Of a DNA stretch of 64,000 nucleotides, positions 35,759-45,036 are shown one piece after another. The stretch lies in the NCBI GenBank assembly GCA_029262065.1, contig JAJDAC010000022.1:124001-188000 (forward strand), given 5' to 3'. The notes under the pieces were generated by a model. The model had not been told where the DNA came from. It saw nothing but the letters and a program-made list of their open reading frames with translations, and did not search any database. The first letter of the stretch is position 1, and every line of letters starts with the position of its first letter. The translations under genes and the position numbers were made by a program. This DNA is from Candidatus Krumholzibacteriota bacterium. Lineage in GTDB: Bacteria; Krumholzibacteriota; Krumholzibacteriia; JAJRXK01.

Positions 35759-38700
35759 ATGAAACAGAGTCTTCTCGTTGGGCTTCTACTGGGGCTCACC
35801 CTTACCGCGGTATGCGGCATACCGACCCCAGCCTCCGCTTCCCAGGCCACCAACTATCCCTGGCTGGACGACATGAGCCTGGTAATCGTCGACGCCGACG
35901 ACCCCGCGTCGTTCCGCCGGGCGCAGGGCATCCTGCAAGTCTACGGTGTGCGCGTGGCCCTGCTCGCCCCGCCCAACGTGGTCGTGGGATGGATGGAGCC
36001 CGAAACCGAGCGAGAGATTCGCCAGATCCCCGAGGTGCTCGACGTCTATACGGAGCAGGTGCCCGCATCGAAGGCCGCGTCGTTCGACAAGACAGCTCAG
36101 CGAATGGTCAATTTCTTCAACAGCACCGTGACCGGAGATCTCCAGGCCAAGATGGCCGCGGAAAAAGCCACCACCAAGAATGCGCCCAGGCCCACGCACG
36201 GTGACGCCTTCACGCCCGACGACATGAACCCGCTCGAAGTCGCGCGGATCCTCAAAGACAACGGCTACGATACGGCCGAACTTCAGAAGCGTGGGATCTT
36301 CGACGAGAAGAGCGCCACCGCGAAGGACAACACCTTCGTCATGAGTGGCACCGTCATTCTCAGTTTGTTCATGGTCGAAAGCGACGGCACCGGGTCTGAT
36401 CCCAACATGTACGATTGGACGTTGGAAGAAGCCCAGGACTACCTGAACGAAACCAACGCCGGTTTGGCTTGGTGGAGCGCGCGGGCCAACGACTACAATT
36501 GCTGGGTGGCCTTCATGGTCGAGCCGTTTTTTCCCGACGACCCGAACATGAGCCAGCCGATCGAGCAGGTCATCAACATGGACACGACGGTCCCCACCCT
36601 GGTGACCAATGTCCTGGGCAACCTGGGATTCGGCGGCAGCCACTTTTCGGCCACCAACGCCTGGAACGTGTCGCGTCGCGCCGTGTGGAATGCCGAACGT
36701 TCCTACTCGGCGTTCGTAGCCTACTCTCCCTCGCCGGCCGAGCTGCCGGGCGGCGCCGGAGCGTTCGCCTACATCTACGGTCCCTACACCTTTCTTTTGT
36801 CGAACACGCAGGGTCTCGAATCGGAGACCATGGCGCACGAGACGGGTCATATCTTCGGACCCTGCGATGAGTACATTGCGAGCAACTGCGCCTGCAATTC
36901 CGGTTGCAATCCCAACGGGGTAGAGAACAACAACTGCGAGCAGTGTACCGGGACGAACCCCTGCATGATGAAGTACGCCGACTTCACGCTGTGCAGCTTC
37001 ACCGACGGACACGTGGGATGGCGGTTGGCCTCGTGCTTCCCCCCGTCGTTGCCCAATCCCGTGCTCACATCGCTCAACCCATCTTCGGTTCTGGCCGGGC
37101 TGACCCAGGATATCACCGTCACCGGTCAGAATTTCTTCCTGGGTACGACGATCGATCTGGGACCAGAGGTCGATATCAACAACACCACCTTCGTCAGCGA
37201 CACGCAAGTCATCGTGAATGTCACGGTGCAGAGCCCGGCCGCACCCGGCCTGCTTGATGCCGTAGTGGTGAACCGTGACCTGCGCACGGGCACCCTGGTG
37301 AACGGCTTCGACGTACTGCCTACTCCGGTGCACTACGTGGACCCCACCGGCGGCGACAACTACCCGTACCTCACCCCCGCCGACGCGGCGCCGACCATCG
37401 CCGATGTACTCACGGCGACCGGACCGGGTGACGAAGTTCGCCTCCTCAGCACCGACACGCTTTCCGGCATAAACCTGCAGGTGAATCGCTCCACGTTCTT
37501 CTCCGGCGGCTGGGATTCTGCTTTCAACACGCAGGATCTGGTGAACGGCAAGACCCTGGTTGATCTGAACGTGAACATCTGGTTCAAGGAAGCCGGTGGA
37601 CTCGACGGGTTCGTTCTCGAGAACGGCAACGGACGCGAGGAGTTCGACCCCAGCTCGATTCGCCGTGGCGGAGCCGTGTTTGCCCAGGACGTGGACCTGA
37701 CCATCACGAACTGTGAATTCAACAACAATGTCGCCGGCGGCCAATCACAAGATGGCACCGGCGGAGCCGTCTACGTGCGCAACGCCAACGTGATCATCGA
37801 GGACAGCGCGTTCAACTCCAACCTTTCCCGGATAGGCGGAGCGATCTATCTGGAGAATTGCACGGGGTCGATGGCGCGCAATACGTTCACCGGAAACTCG
37901 GCTGAAAACACCACGGGCAACAGCATTGCCGGCGGCGTCTACCTGGAGGACTGCACCGGCCTGAGCTTCGAAGACAACGACTTCGCGGGCAACCTGGCCA
38001 ACAACAACGGCGCGGGAATGTATGCCCTCAACAGTTCCGGCATGACCATGACCGGCGGTAGCTTCACGGGGCACGTGGTGACCGCCGATGGCGCCGGCGT
38101 CTACCTGTCGGCATCGGCCCTCACGGCCGACGGCGTCATTTTCCAGACCAACGACGCCGGCACGTTCGGCGGCGGTCTGGCCGCGGCGTCAGGCTCTTCG
38201 TTCACGGGCCGTGAGTGCCAGTTCCTGCAAAACGAAGCGCAGTTGGGCGCGGGCCTGAGCGTTGTGGCCAGCGACGGTTTTCTCGAACACAACCTGTTCG
38301 CCGGCAACACCTGCGATTTCACCGGCGGTGCCGCGTACCTGGCCAGCCTTACCGGCGGCAATTTCATCGGCAACACGGTCGACGGTAACATCTCCGTCAA
38401 TCCCGGTGGCGCCGCGGTGGCGCTGACGTCGTCGGGAGTGCCGGCGTACAACAACATCATGTCCAACAACTCCGACGCAGGATTCTTCTGCGCCGGTTCA
38501 CCGCAGGCCGCGCTCAGCTACAACCTGCTGTTCAACAATCCCAGCGGCGGCGCGGACGGCTGCACCGATGTGACCAACAGTGTGACCGGCGACCCCTTGT
38601 TCGCGAACGCCGCTGGCGGTGACTACCACCTGGGGGTGGGTTCCGCCGCCATCGACGCGGGAAACCCGGCCGGCGGATTGGAAGACCCCGATGGCTCACC

Positions 38701-39325
38701 GGGTGACATCGGCTGGTACGGTTCGCATTCGTTCGTGATGGACCAACCGGTGTTTCCCACCGGCTTTTCGGCCACCGCCAACGGTGCGAACGTGGACCTG
38801 AACTGGAACGCCAACGGCGAGGGTGACCTCGCGCAGTACGCCGTATTCGGATCCGCCAGTTCCGGCTTCGTTCCTTCCCCGACCAACCAGCTCTCGCTGG
38901 TCGCGGCGCCCGGTACCAGCACCAGCCTGCCGGCGGCGGGAAATCAATTCTTCAAGATTTCGGCCGTGGACTCCGATGGCTACGCCAGTGGTTACTCGAC
39001 CGAAGCCGACGCGGGAGTCGTTACCTCGGCCCCCGACGGTACCCCCACGCTATTCGCGTTGGATCAGAACATTCCCAACCCGTTCAACCCTTCCACCCGT
39101 ATTCAGTACAGCGTGGATCGTGAGGCGGCCGTCCAGCTGTCGATCTACGACGCTACCGGGCGAAGGGTGGCGCGGTTGGTCAACGCGCAACACGAGCCGG
39201 GCAACTACTCGGTGGTGTGGAACGGCACCGCCGACAGCGGCGCCCGCGTGAGTTCGGGCGTGTACTACTCGAAGCTCATTTCGGGCGACCGGGTGGTTTC
39301 GAGAAAAATGGTGATGCTGAAGTAA
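35759..39325 (+). CDS. Secreted metalloprotease-like beta-helix protein with T9SS/FlgD-type C-terminus
   Basis: A 1188-residue protein. A signal peptide (LLVGLLLGLTLTAVCG) is followed by a ~400-residue domain with MAHETGHIFGPCDEY: His360, Glu361, His364 and Asp370 form an HExxHxxGxxD zinc site like that of snapalysin-type peptidases. A Cys-rich loop (CACNSGC, CEQC) comes next. An IPT/TIG domain (LTSLNPSSVLAGLTQDITVT) follows at ~435-520. A right-handed beta-helix occupies ~540-960 with repeated N-x-F-x-x-N/G-x-A elements (GGAVYVRNANVIIEDSAFNS, GGVYLEDCTGLSFEDNDF). A fibronectin-like segment and the C-terminal FlgD-like sorting domain (NIPNPFNPSTRIQYSV, then SGVYYSKL, ending SRKMVMLK) complete it. 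It is probably secreted by a type IX or similar system and may cleave surface or extracellular protein. Confidence 0.85.
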   Translation: MKQSLLVGLLLGLTLTAVCGIPTPASASQATNYPWLDDMSLVIVDADDPASFRRAQGILQVYGVRVALLAPPNVVVGWMEPETEREIRQIPEVLDVYTEQVPASKAASFDKTAQRMVNFFNSTVTGDLQAKMAAEKATTKNAPRPTHGDAFTPDDMNPLEVARILKDNGYDTAELQKRGIFDEKSATAKDNTFVMSGTVILSLFMVESDGTGSDPNMYDWTLEEAQDYLNETNAGLAWWSARANDYNCWVAFMVEPFFPDDPNMSQPIEQVINMDTTVPTLVTNVLGNLGFGGSHFSATNAWNVSRRAVWNAERSYSAFVAYSPSPAELPGGAGAFAYIYGPYTFLLSNTQGLESETMAHETGHIFGPCDEYIASNCACNSGCNPNGVENNNCEQCTGTNPCMMKYADFTLCSFTDGHVGWRLASCFPPSLPNPVLTSLNPSSVLAGLTQDITVTGQNFFLGTTIDLGPEVDINNTTFVSDTQVIVNVTVQSPAAPGLLDAVVVNRDLRTGTLVNGFDVLPTPVHYVDPTGGDNYPYLTPADAAPTIADVLTATGPGDEVRLLSTDTLSGINLQVNRSTFFSGGWDSAFNTQDLVNGKTLVDLNVNIWFKEAGGLDGFVLENGNGREEFDPSSIRRGGAVFAQDVDLTITNCEFNNNVAGGQSQDGTGGAVYVRNANVIIEDSAFNSNLSRIGGAIYLENCTGSMARNTFTGNSAENTTGNSIAGGVYLEDCTGLSFEDNDFAGNLANNNGAGMYALNSSGMTMTGGSFTGHVVTADGAGVYLSASALTADGVIFQTNDAGTFGGGLAAASGSSFTGRECQFLQNEAQLGAGLSVVASDGFLEHNLFAGNTCDFTGGAAYLASLTGGNFIGNTVDGNISVNPGGAAVALTSSGVPAYNNIMSNNSDAGFFCAGSPQAALSYNLLFNNPSGGADGCTDVTNSVTGDPLFANAAGGDYHLGVGSAAIDAGNPAGGLEDPDGSPGDIGWYGSHSFVMDQPVFPTGFSATANGANVDLNWNANGEGDLAQYAVFGSASSGFVPSPTNQLSLVAAPGTSTSLPAAGNQFFKISAVDSDGYASGYSTEADAGVVTSAPDGTPTLFALDQNIPNPFNPSTRIQYSVDREAAVQLSIYDATGRRVARLVNAQHEPGNYSVVWNGTADSGARVSSGVYYSKLISGDRVVSRKMVMLK

Positions 39326-39352
39326 CTTCGGCGGCGTCTACCTGGATGAGTG

Positions 39353-39380
39353 GCGGCCTCCCCTAGCGGGAGGCCGCTTG
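39353..39380 (+). terminator. Terminator-like hairpin between secreted protein genes
   Basis: GCGGCCTCCC (39353-39362) pairs perfectly with GGGAGGCCGC (39368-39377) around a CTAGC loop, then TTGTCC. It follows the beta-helix protein stop by 27 bp and precedes the next start by 24 bp. The T tract is short, so termination may be partial. Confidence 0.6.
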
Positions 39381-39401
39381 TCCATGACCCAGGAGGACCT
39401 G

Positions 39402-40622
39402 ATGCTCGACGTCCCGTCCCGAACCCTCAAGCGGTTGATTCCGGTTTGGGCGTGCCTCGGCGCCGCTCTCGTGGCCAACCTGGCCACCGCCGCCGATCTT
39501 CCACCTCACCTTCCGCTGCGCATTCTCATCGTCAGTGACGAAGTGAACCCACACGCACTCTCCGACGCCGACCTGACCCAGCCGGGCGACCTATCCACGG
39601 CACTACTGGCGGCCGACAGCGGGCTGAACATCGACCCGTCTCCCGACGGGGTTCTGGAGATCGCCACCGATGATCTCGGTCTCGCCACAACTGCTCTGTC
39701 GGTACCCAACGGTGACCCCGCAGCCTTCGATGTAGTGGTGTATTTCGCTCACCGGATTCCTGGTGGCCCCACCGGCCAGGCCATCCAGAATGCCTTCGAC
39801 GCGGCAATAGAATCCTTCCTGATCAACGGCGGCGGCCTCGTCGCCTTTCACCACGGCATGTATTTCACCGCCGGCAAACAAGGTATCCAGGACATCATCG
39901 GCGTTACCGCCGACGGCAGCGTGCCGTGGAACGTGGTTGAAGGGCAAAACGTCATCGACGTGGCCCCGGGGCACTTCGTGACCACGAATTCGATCGAGAC
40001 CAGTCAAAGCGTGAGCTATGCCGACCCCGCGCGGGGAGTCTCGGCCGGTTCCTACGACTTCTTTTCCAACATTCCCGACGAACGGTACATCTCACTCGAA
40101 ATCAACCCCGGCGCCGAGACCCTCATTCCGCTGTTCGCCAGCAACTACAGTCAGAATGGCACGACGCACCTGCTGGGGTTCACGCACCAACGCGCGCACT
40201 GGGACGGAATCGTGGTGGGCTATCAACCGGGAGAGTACCAACCGAGTGCACTCGACGACCGAGCGGGAAACAACTTCCAGATACTCGCCAACGCAATTCT
40301 GTACGCCAGCGGTTTCGCCGTTGGCACCGGGGTACGCTCGTCGGCACCGTCCGTCGACTTGACCAGCGCGCCGAATCCGTTTCGCGGCAGAACACAGATA
40401 GGATTTTCTCTAAACAGGCCCTCTTCCGCCGTCCTCACGGTCTACGACCTCGCCGGACGCCGCATCCGAAGCTGGCGGTGGGGTACACTGAGTGGGGGCA
40501 ACCACTCCACACCGTGGGACGGCCGCGATGAGAAGGGACGCCGGGTCGCCGCGGGTTCGTACGTGTACGAACTCCTGGCCAACGGAAGGGTCCAGACCGG
40601 CCGCGTGGTGAGAATTCGTTGA
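39402..40622 (+). CDS. Secreted ThuA-like protein with FlgD-type C-terminus
   Basis: A 406-residue protein. I chose the ATG at 39402 because AGGAGG (39391-39396) precedes it by 5 nt; the ATG at 39384 and the start at 39378 would lie upstream of that site. After a signal peptide (LGAALVANLATA) comes a ThuA/class I glutamine amidotransferase-like fold: RILIVSDEVNPHALSD, FDVVVYFAHRIPG, NGGGLVAFHHG, LLGFTHQRAHWDGI. The typical amidotransferase cysteine is not in this motif, as in other ThuA proteins, which are linked to carbohydrate metabolism without a settled activity. The C-terminal 85 residues are an FlgD-like domain (SAPNPFRGRTQIGFSL, ILTVYDLAGRR-type, GSYVYELLANG), so it is surface or secreted cargo like its neighbours. 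Confidence 0.75.
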   Translation: MLDVPSRTLKRLIPVWACLGAALVANLATAADLPPHLPLRILIVSDEVNPHALSDADLTQPGDLSTALLAADSGLNIDPSPDGVLEIATDDLGLATTALSVPNGDPAAFDVVVYFAHRIPGGPTGQAIQNAFDAAIESFLINGGGLVAFHHGMYFTAGKQGIQDIIGVTADGSVPWNVVEGQNVIDVAPGHFVTTNSIETSQSVSYADPARGVSAGSYDFFSNIPDERYISLEINPGAETLIPLFASNYSQNGTTHLLGFTHQRAHWDGIVVGYQPGEYQPSALDDRAGNNFQILANAILYASGFAVGTGVRSSAPSVDLTSAPNPFRGRTQIGFSLNRPSSAVLTVYDLAGRRIRSWRWGTLSGGNHSTPWDGRDEKGRRVAAGSYVYELLANGRVQTGRVVRIR

Positions 40623-40704
40623 TTTGCGGTCACGCTCGCGGGACGATCTCCGTAGATACTTTGAGTTGGTTCGCCCATGTCACGCCACCCCCCGGAGAAG
40701 AGCC

Positions 40705-42015
40705 ATGCAACGAACGCTTCGCCTCAGCCTGCTGATCATCTGCCTCGCCTCGACCGCACAGGCGCAGACATGGAGCAATCTTTCCCCCGGCGCCGGCACG
40801 ACCCCCACGCCACGTCGCTACGCGTCAGCTACCTACGACCCGCTGGCTCACCGCATGGTTACGTTCGGGGGACAAACCTCGGTCGGCACCAGTGCCGAGG
40901 TCTGGTCCTTCGACCTTACCGCCGAATCGTGGACAGACATCACGCCGTCCACGGGACCGGCACCGGGCATCCGGCGGACCCCCGGCAGCGTCTACGATCC
41001 ACAAGCGCACTGCATCGTTACGTGGTCGGGACAGGGTTCGGGATTCTTCAACGACATCTGGGCGTTCGACCTGACCACACACACCTGGACCGAACTGCTA
41101 CCGCCCGCATCTCCCAACCCACGCTACGGCGTGGGCGCCATCTACGATCCCATTGCCCACCAGCTCGTGACCTTCGCGGGCTTTACCAACCTGGGACGAT
41201 TCAACGACACGTGGCGTTACGACATTGCACAGACGCAATGGATCGACGCCACACCGGCCGGTGTGAGCCCTTCACTCCGTTGCTTGCATTCAGCCAGTTA
41301 CGACGCGCAGAACCACCGGATGATCATGTACGGCGGCCAACAAAGTGGCCCCCTCGACGACATATGGGCGTTCGACCTGACCACCAACACGTGGACCGAT
41401 CTGACTCCCACCACGCGTCCGCTGGGGCGCTTCTTCACCGCGCACGTGTACGACGCCCGCCATCACCGGGCGACAATCTTCGGCGGCACGCGGGGCGGCG
41501 CCGGCGGCGGCGTTACTGATGAAGTCTGGGTGTTCAACCTCTACCGCAACGAGTTCATTCAAATGGCCGTGGCCGGCACCGGGCCAACGCCGCGCGAGGG
41601 GTCGGCGGGCATCTACATCGAAAGCGAAGATCGCATGGTGGTCTTTGGCGGTTTCGACGGAGCCGCCTTCACCAACGAGGTATGGTCACTGAACGACCTG
41701 TCCAACCATCCCACGGCGGTCGAGGGCCCGACTCCGGTCCGCTCGGAGTTGGTCGGCAATCAACCAAACCCGTTCAATCCCAACACCACCATCCATTACC
41801 GCCTGGCCCGTTCCGGCGCGGTGCAGATGGACGTGTTCGATCTCATGGGCTCACGCGTAACGCGGCTGCTCGATGGGCAGCGCCCGGCCGGATCCGGCTC
41901 GGTTCAGTGGGACGCGCGCGACGCGCGAGGACGTCGCGTGCCCAGCGGTGTGTATCTGGTACGACTGCAGGCCCCCGACGGAGTGCAGTCGCGGAAGATC
42001 ACGCTGATCGAGTGA
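40705..42015 (+). CDS. Secreted Kelch-repeat protein with FlgD/T9SS-type C-terminus
   Basis: A 436-residue protein from the ATG at 40705 (MQRTLRLSLLIICLASTAQA, signal peptide ending near AQAQ), with a GGAGAAG ribosome site. The body is a Kelch propeller of about six ~55-residue blades with the recurring Y-D-x-x-x-H-x-M/L-V-T-F-G-G and DIWAFDLTTHTWTEL/DIWAFDLTTNTWTDL elements. The C-terminal ~85 residues are an FlgD-like sorting domain: GNQPNPFNPNTTIHYRL, MDVFDLMGSRVTRLL, RVPSGVYLVRL, SRKITLIE. It is the third such cargo protein in a row. Kelch domains bind other macromolecules; no enzyme residues are apparent. Confidence 0.85.
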   Translation: MQRTLRLSLLIICLASTAQAQTWSNLSPGAGTTPTPRRYASATYDPLAHRMVTFGGQTSVGTSAEVWSFDLTAESWTDITPSTGPAPGIRRTPGSVYDPQAHCIVTWSGQGSGFFNDIWAFDLTTHTWTELLPPASPNPRYGVGAIYDPIAHQLVTFAGFTNLGRFNDTWRYDIAQTQWIDATPAGVSPSLRCLHSASYDAQNHRMIMYGGQQSGPLDDIWAFDLTTNTWTDLTPTTRPLGRFFTAHVYDARHHRATIFGGTRGGAGGGVTDEVWVFNLYRNEFIQMAVAGTGPTPREGSAGIYIESEDRMVVFGGFDGAAFTNEVWSLNDLSNHPTAVEGPTPVRSELVGNQPNPFNPNTTIHYRLARSGAVQMDVFDLMGSRVTRLLDGQRPAGSGSVQWDARDARGRRVPSGVYLVRLQAPDGVQSRKITLIE

Positions 42016-42717
42016 TCATCCGCCCAGGTAGATATTCAGCACTACCAGCAGGTTGAAGAAATTGGCCGAGAAATCGGCCTTCGAAAGCTCGCGAAAGTCG
42101 CCCAGGTCTTTCCCGTCGCCGGTATCCGACAACTCCAGGAAACCCGCTTCGCCTTCGATGGCCAGCGCCAACTTGCCGGCGAAACGCCACTCGTGTCCCA
42201 CCGCGCCCAGAACGGCCAGGCCCTGCTCTTCAAACTCGGTGTCGAAACCCACCGAATCGAAATCGAGCCGACTGCTGCCGTAACCCAGACCAGCCCGCAG
42301 GTAGAAACCGCCTTCGGGGCGTGAGTGAAACGTGGCGGTGATCGCCGCGATAGCCAGGCTATGGTTCACTTCGGTGGTAAGCGACGGGTCGATGCCAGGC
42401 AGGCCAGGTATCGCGACACCCGCGAAGGTTTGGTCTTCCTGACGACCCCATCCCGTCAGCTCCACGCCAACGACCAGGCGGTCGCCCAACCCCAGACCCG
42501 CGCGTAGCCCGCCCGCCAGGCCGCCCACGCGGTCGTTGCCCAGCGAAACTTCACCGTCGCTGACTTCCGTCTGACCGCTACCCCAGCCCAGATGGCCGGC
42601 GACCATGATGCCGCCGCGACCCGCCTGCGCCGGCGCGGGCAAGAGCAACAGAGCAACGAGGCCCACGGCCAGATATCGCAGGGTGACCCCACCGCCGAAG
42701 TTGAGATTCGATCTCAT
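42016..42717 (-). CDS. Outer-membrane beta-barrel-like protein
   Basis: A 233-residue protein from the ATG at 42717, which shares ATGA with the stop of the preceding gene; a longer frame to 42882 reads into that gene and is rejected. The signal peptide is LRYLAVGLVALLLLPAPAQA. The mature part has alternating amphipathic strands: IMVAGHLGWGSGQTEV, GLRAGLGLGDRLVVGVELTG, GFYLRAGLGYGSSRLDF, LAVLGAVGHEWRF. It ends in a strand (FNLLVVLNIYLGG), like the opacity/OmpW-type eight-stranded barrels. It likely sits in the outer membrane. It is coupled to the small lipoprotein-like gene upstream and converges with the Kelch gene. Confidence 0.7.
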   Translation of the reverse strand: MRSNLNFGGGVTLRYLAVGLVALLLLPAPAQAGRGGIMVAGHLGWGSGQTEVSDGEVSLGNDRVGGLAGGLRAGLGLGDRLVVGVELTGWGRQEDQTFAGVAIPGLPGIDPSLTTEVNHSLAIAAITATFHSRPEGGFYLRAGLGYGSSRLDFDSVGFDTEFEEQGLAVLGAVGHEWRFAGKLALAIEGEAGFLELSDTGDGKDLGDFRELSKADFSANFFNLLVVLNIYLGG

Positions 42718-43139
42718 ATCTCGCTCCCCGTGATGGACGACGTGCCCGAGCAAGGCGACAGGCCACTGTTGATGAATTCCTTGGTGAAGGTACTGCTGCC
42801 GGTGACCGAGGCGGGGTTGGTGACGTTGATGGTCACCTGTTCCACGGTATGCACGCCGCCGCCGATCCAGTTGCGCACCCACGTAAACGTATTGCCGCTC
42901 TGCGTCGCCGAGTACGGTCCGTCGCCGGTGTCGTACTTCACGTTGAATGATCCACCGTTGTTGCGCAGCGTGACGATTTCAGTGACGAAACCCGTGCAGT
43001 TGAAATCGGCGTTGCTCGCGTTGAATCCCAGCCGGTACTTCGAGTCGACCGCGCCTGGGGCGACGATGTCGTCCTCAGAACAACTGGGCGTCTGAAGCAC
43101 CTGGGCGAAAACAGCGAGCAATAGCATGATCCGAGTCAT
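42714..43139 (-). CDS. Small exported protein, possible lipoprotein
   Basis: A 141-residue protein with an N-terminal hydrophobic segment (MTRIMLLLAVFAQVLQ) followed by TPSCSEDD; Cys could be a lipid attachment site but the lipobox is poor. The remainder is a beta-rich domain with two further cysteines (FNCTGF and SPCSGT) that could form a disulfide. I recognise no family. Its stop overlaps the start of the barrel protein gene (ATGA), suggesting that the two work together at the outer membrane. It is divergent from the gamma-glutamyltransferase gene. Confidence 0.6.
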   Translation of the reverse strand: MTRIMLLLAVFAQVLQTPSCSEDDIVAPGAVDSKYRLGFNASNADFNCTGFVTEIVTLRNNGGSFNVKYDTGDGPYSATQSGNTFTWVRNWIGGGVHTVEQVTINVTNPASVTGSSTFTKEFINSGLSPCSGTSSITGSEI

Positions 43140-43287
43140 GATCTTGCCTCCGTGGCTGAAGCGTTGGCGGCATGATGCCCTCGGGGAGGCAGCACGTCAA
43201 CCCGCTGAGCCCGGCCCAGCCCTGGTGGCGCGCCGCGTGGGCTGGTACGCTCAGCCCCAATTCCAAGCCCTCTTCCCGGAGACCGCG

Positions 43288-45030
43288 ATGCCAAAGATGC
43301 TGCTTCGAGCCGCCATGATTGCACTGCTTCTCTCGTTCTTGCCCAAGGTCAGCAATCCGTTGGCCGCCGACCGTATGGTGGGGCGCGCCGACGCCACGCG
43401 CTCGGTGGTCTGGGGCAAACACGGCATGGTCGCCAGCGCCATTCCCCTGGCCAGCCAGGTGGGCGTGGAAATATTGCGTTCGGGCGGCAGCGCCGTGGAC
43501 GCCGCCATCGCCATGAACGCCATGCTGGCCCTCACCGAGCCTACTGCGTGCGGTCTGGGCGGAGACCTGTTCGCGATCGTCTGGGATCCCAAGTCCAGGA
43601 AGTTGCACGGATTGAACGCCAGCGGGCGCTCACCCCGGGCCATGTCGCGCGAAGACATTGCACCCACGGCGAACGGCACCATCCCGTTGTATTCGCCCTA
43701 CGCGTGGAGCGTGCCGGGTTGCGCCGACGGCTGGTTCGAACTACACGCCCGTTTCGGGCGACTACCCATGGAAACCGTCTTGGCCCGGGCGATCGAGACC
43801 GCCCGCGAAGGCTTTCCCGTGACGCAACTCATCGCCCACTACTGGGGCAAGACGCTAAAGGGCACACCCTCGCGTCCGGCTTTCGCCGAGATGCCTGGTT
43901 TCGCCGACACCTTTCTGCCGCAGGGTCACGCGCCGAAAGAAGGAGAGCTCTTTGCGAACCCCGCCCTGGCCAACACTCTGGAGCTGATGGCCAAGGGAGG
44001 ACGCGACGCGTTCTACGATGGCCCGATCGCCGAACGCATCGTGTCGTTCAGCCAGGACCACGGTGGCTATTTCAGCCGCGACGATTTCCGCCGGCACGAG
44101 TCCACGTGGGACGACCCGGTGGGAACCAACTACCGCGGCTATGATCTCTGGGAACTGCCTCCCAATGGGCAGGGAATCGCCGCGCTGCAGATGCTGAACA
44201 TCCTGGAGACATTCGACCTTCGCTCGATCGGTCGCGATTCCCCCCAGTTCTGGCACCTGATGGTCGAGGCCAAGAAACTGGCCTACGAAGATCGTGCGCG
44301 ATACTACGCCGACCCCACCATGGCCGACGTTCCCATTGCCCACCTCATCGACAAGGCGTACGGACGAGCACGGGCCAAACTCATCGACCCCCAGCGCGCC
44401 GCGCGTTCCCTACCCGCGGGCGACTTCCGTACCTCGGCCCTGGACGAGGCCGAAACCACCTACCTTTGCGCCGCCGACGCAGACGGCATGATGGTCTCGC
44501 TCATCCAAAGCAACTACACGGGCTTCGGCAGCGGCTACGCCATACCCGAGCTGGGCTTTGGGCTACAGAATCGAGGCGCCCTGTTCGCGCTGGAAGATGA
44601 CCACCCCAACCGCTACGAGCCAGGGAAGCGGCCGTTCCACACCATCATTCCCGCGTTCCTCACCAAAGACGGTCAGCCGATCATGGCATTTGGATTGATG
44701 GGCGGCGGCATGCAACCCCAGGGCCACGCGCAGATCGTGATAAACCTCGTGGACTTCGACATGGGCTTGCAGGAAGCCGGCGATGCGCCACGCTTCCACC
44801 ACGGCGGTAGCAGCCAACCCACGGGCACGACCATGTCGAACGGTGGAACGTTGAACCTGGAAACCACGATTCCCTGGGAAGTCCGCAGAGGCCTGGCCAA
44901 TCTGGGTCATCGCGTTACCGATGCGCCGGGGATTTTTGGCGGCTACCAGGCCATCTGGCGCGATCCCGTTACCGGCGTGTACTCGGGCGCCACTGAGTCG
45001 CGCAAGGACGGATGCGCGCTGGGTTACTGA
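43288..45030 (+). CDS. Gamma-glutamyltransferase family protein (Ntn hydrolase)
   Basis: A 580-residue exported enzyme from the ATG at 43288 (MPKMLLRAAMIALLLSFLP, a signal peptide). The GGT fold is clear: MVASAIPLASQVGVEILRSG, SAVDAAIAMNAMLALTEPT, GLGGDLFAIVWD, LNASGRSP. The autoprocessing site is in ETTYLCAADADGMMVSLIQ, with Thr390 at the usual start of the small subunit, and the substrate-binding region is SNYTGFGSGY. GLMGGGMQPQGHAQ and HHGGSS near the C-terminus also match. These enzymes mature by self-cleavage and hydrolyse or transfer gamma-glutamyl groups, mostly from glutathione, in the periplasm. It is followed at 6 bp by an alpha/beta-hydrolase. Confidence 0.9.
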   Translation: MPKMLLRAAMIALLLSFLPKVSNPLAADRMVGRADATRSVVWGKHGMVASAIPLASQVGVEILRSGGSAVDAAIAMNAMLALTEPTACGLGGDLFAIVWDPKSRKLHGLNASGRSPRAMSREDIAPTANGTIPLYSPYAWSVPGCADGWFELHARFGRLPMETVLARAIETAREGFPVTQLIAHYWGKTLKGTPSRPAFAEMPGFADTFLPQGHAPKEGELFANPALANTLELMAKGGRDAFYDGPIAERIVSFSQDHGGYFSRDDFRRHESTWDDPVGTNYRGYDLWELPPNGQGIAALQMLNILETFDLRSIGRDSPQFWHLMVEAKKLAYEDRARYYADPTMADVPIAHLIDKAYGRARAKLIDPQRAARSLPAGDFRTSALDEAETTYLCAADADGMMVSLIQSNYTGFGSGYAIPELGFGLQNRGALFALEDDHPNRYEPGKRPFHTIIPAFLTKDGQPIMAFGLMGGGMQPQGHAQIVINLVDFDMGLQEAGDAPRFHHGGSSQPTGTTMSNGGTLNLETTIPWEVRRGLANLGHRVTDAPGIFGGYQAIWRDPVTGVYSGATESRKDGCALGY

Positions 45031-45036
45031 AACAAG

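Noticed and set aside
35786-37744. 652-codon minus-strand frame opposite the beta-helix protein gene
   Set aside because: Antisense frame of a strongly coding gene, with no start signal or domain.
35759-39325. CRISPR or tandem DNA repeats in the beta-helix gene
   Set aside because: The repetition is at protein level (irregular beta-helix coils), without identical DNA units or spacers.
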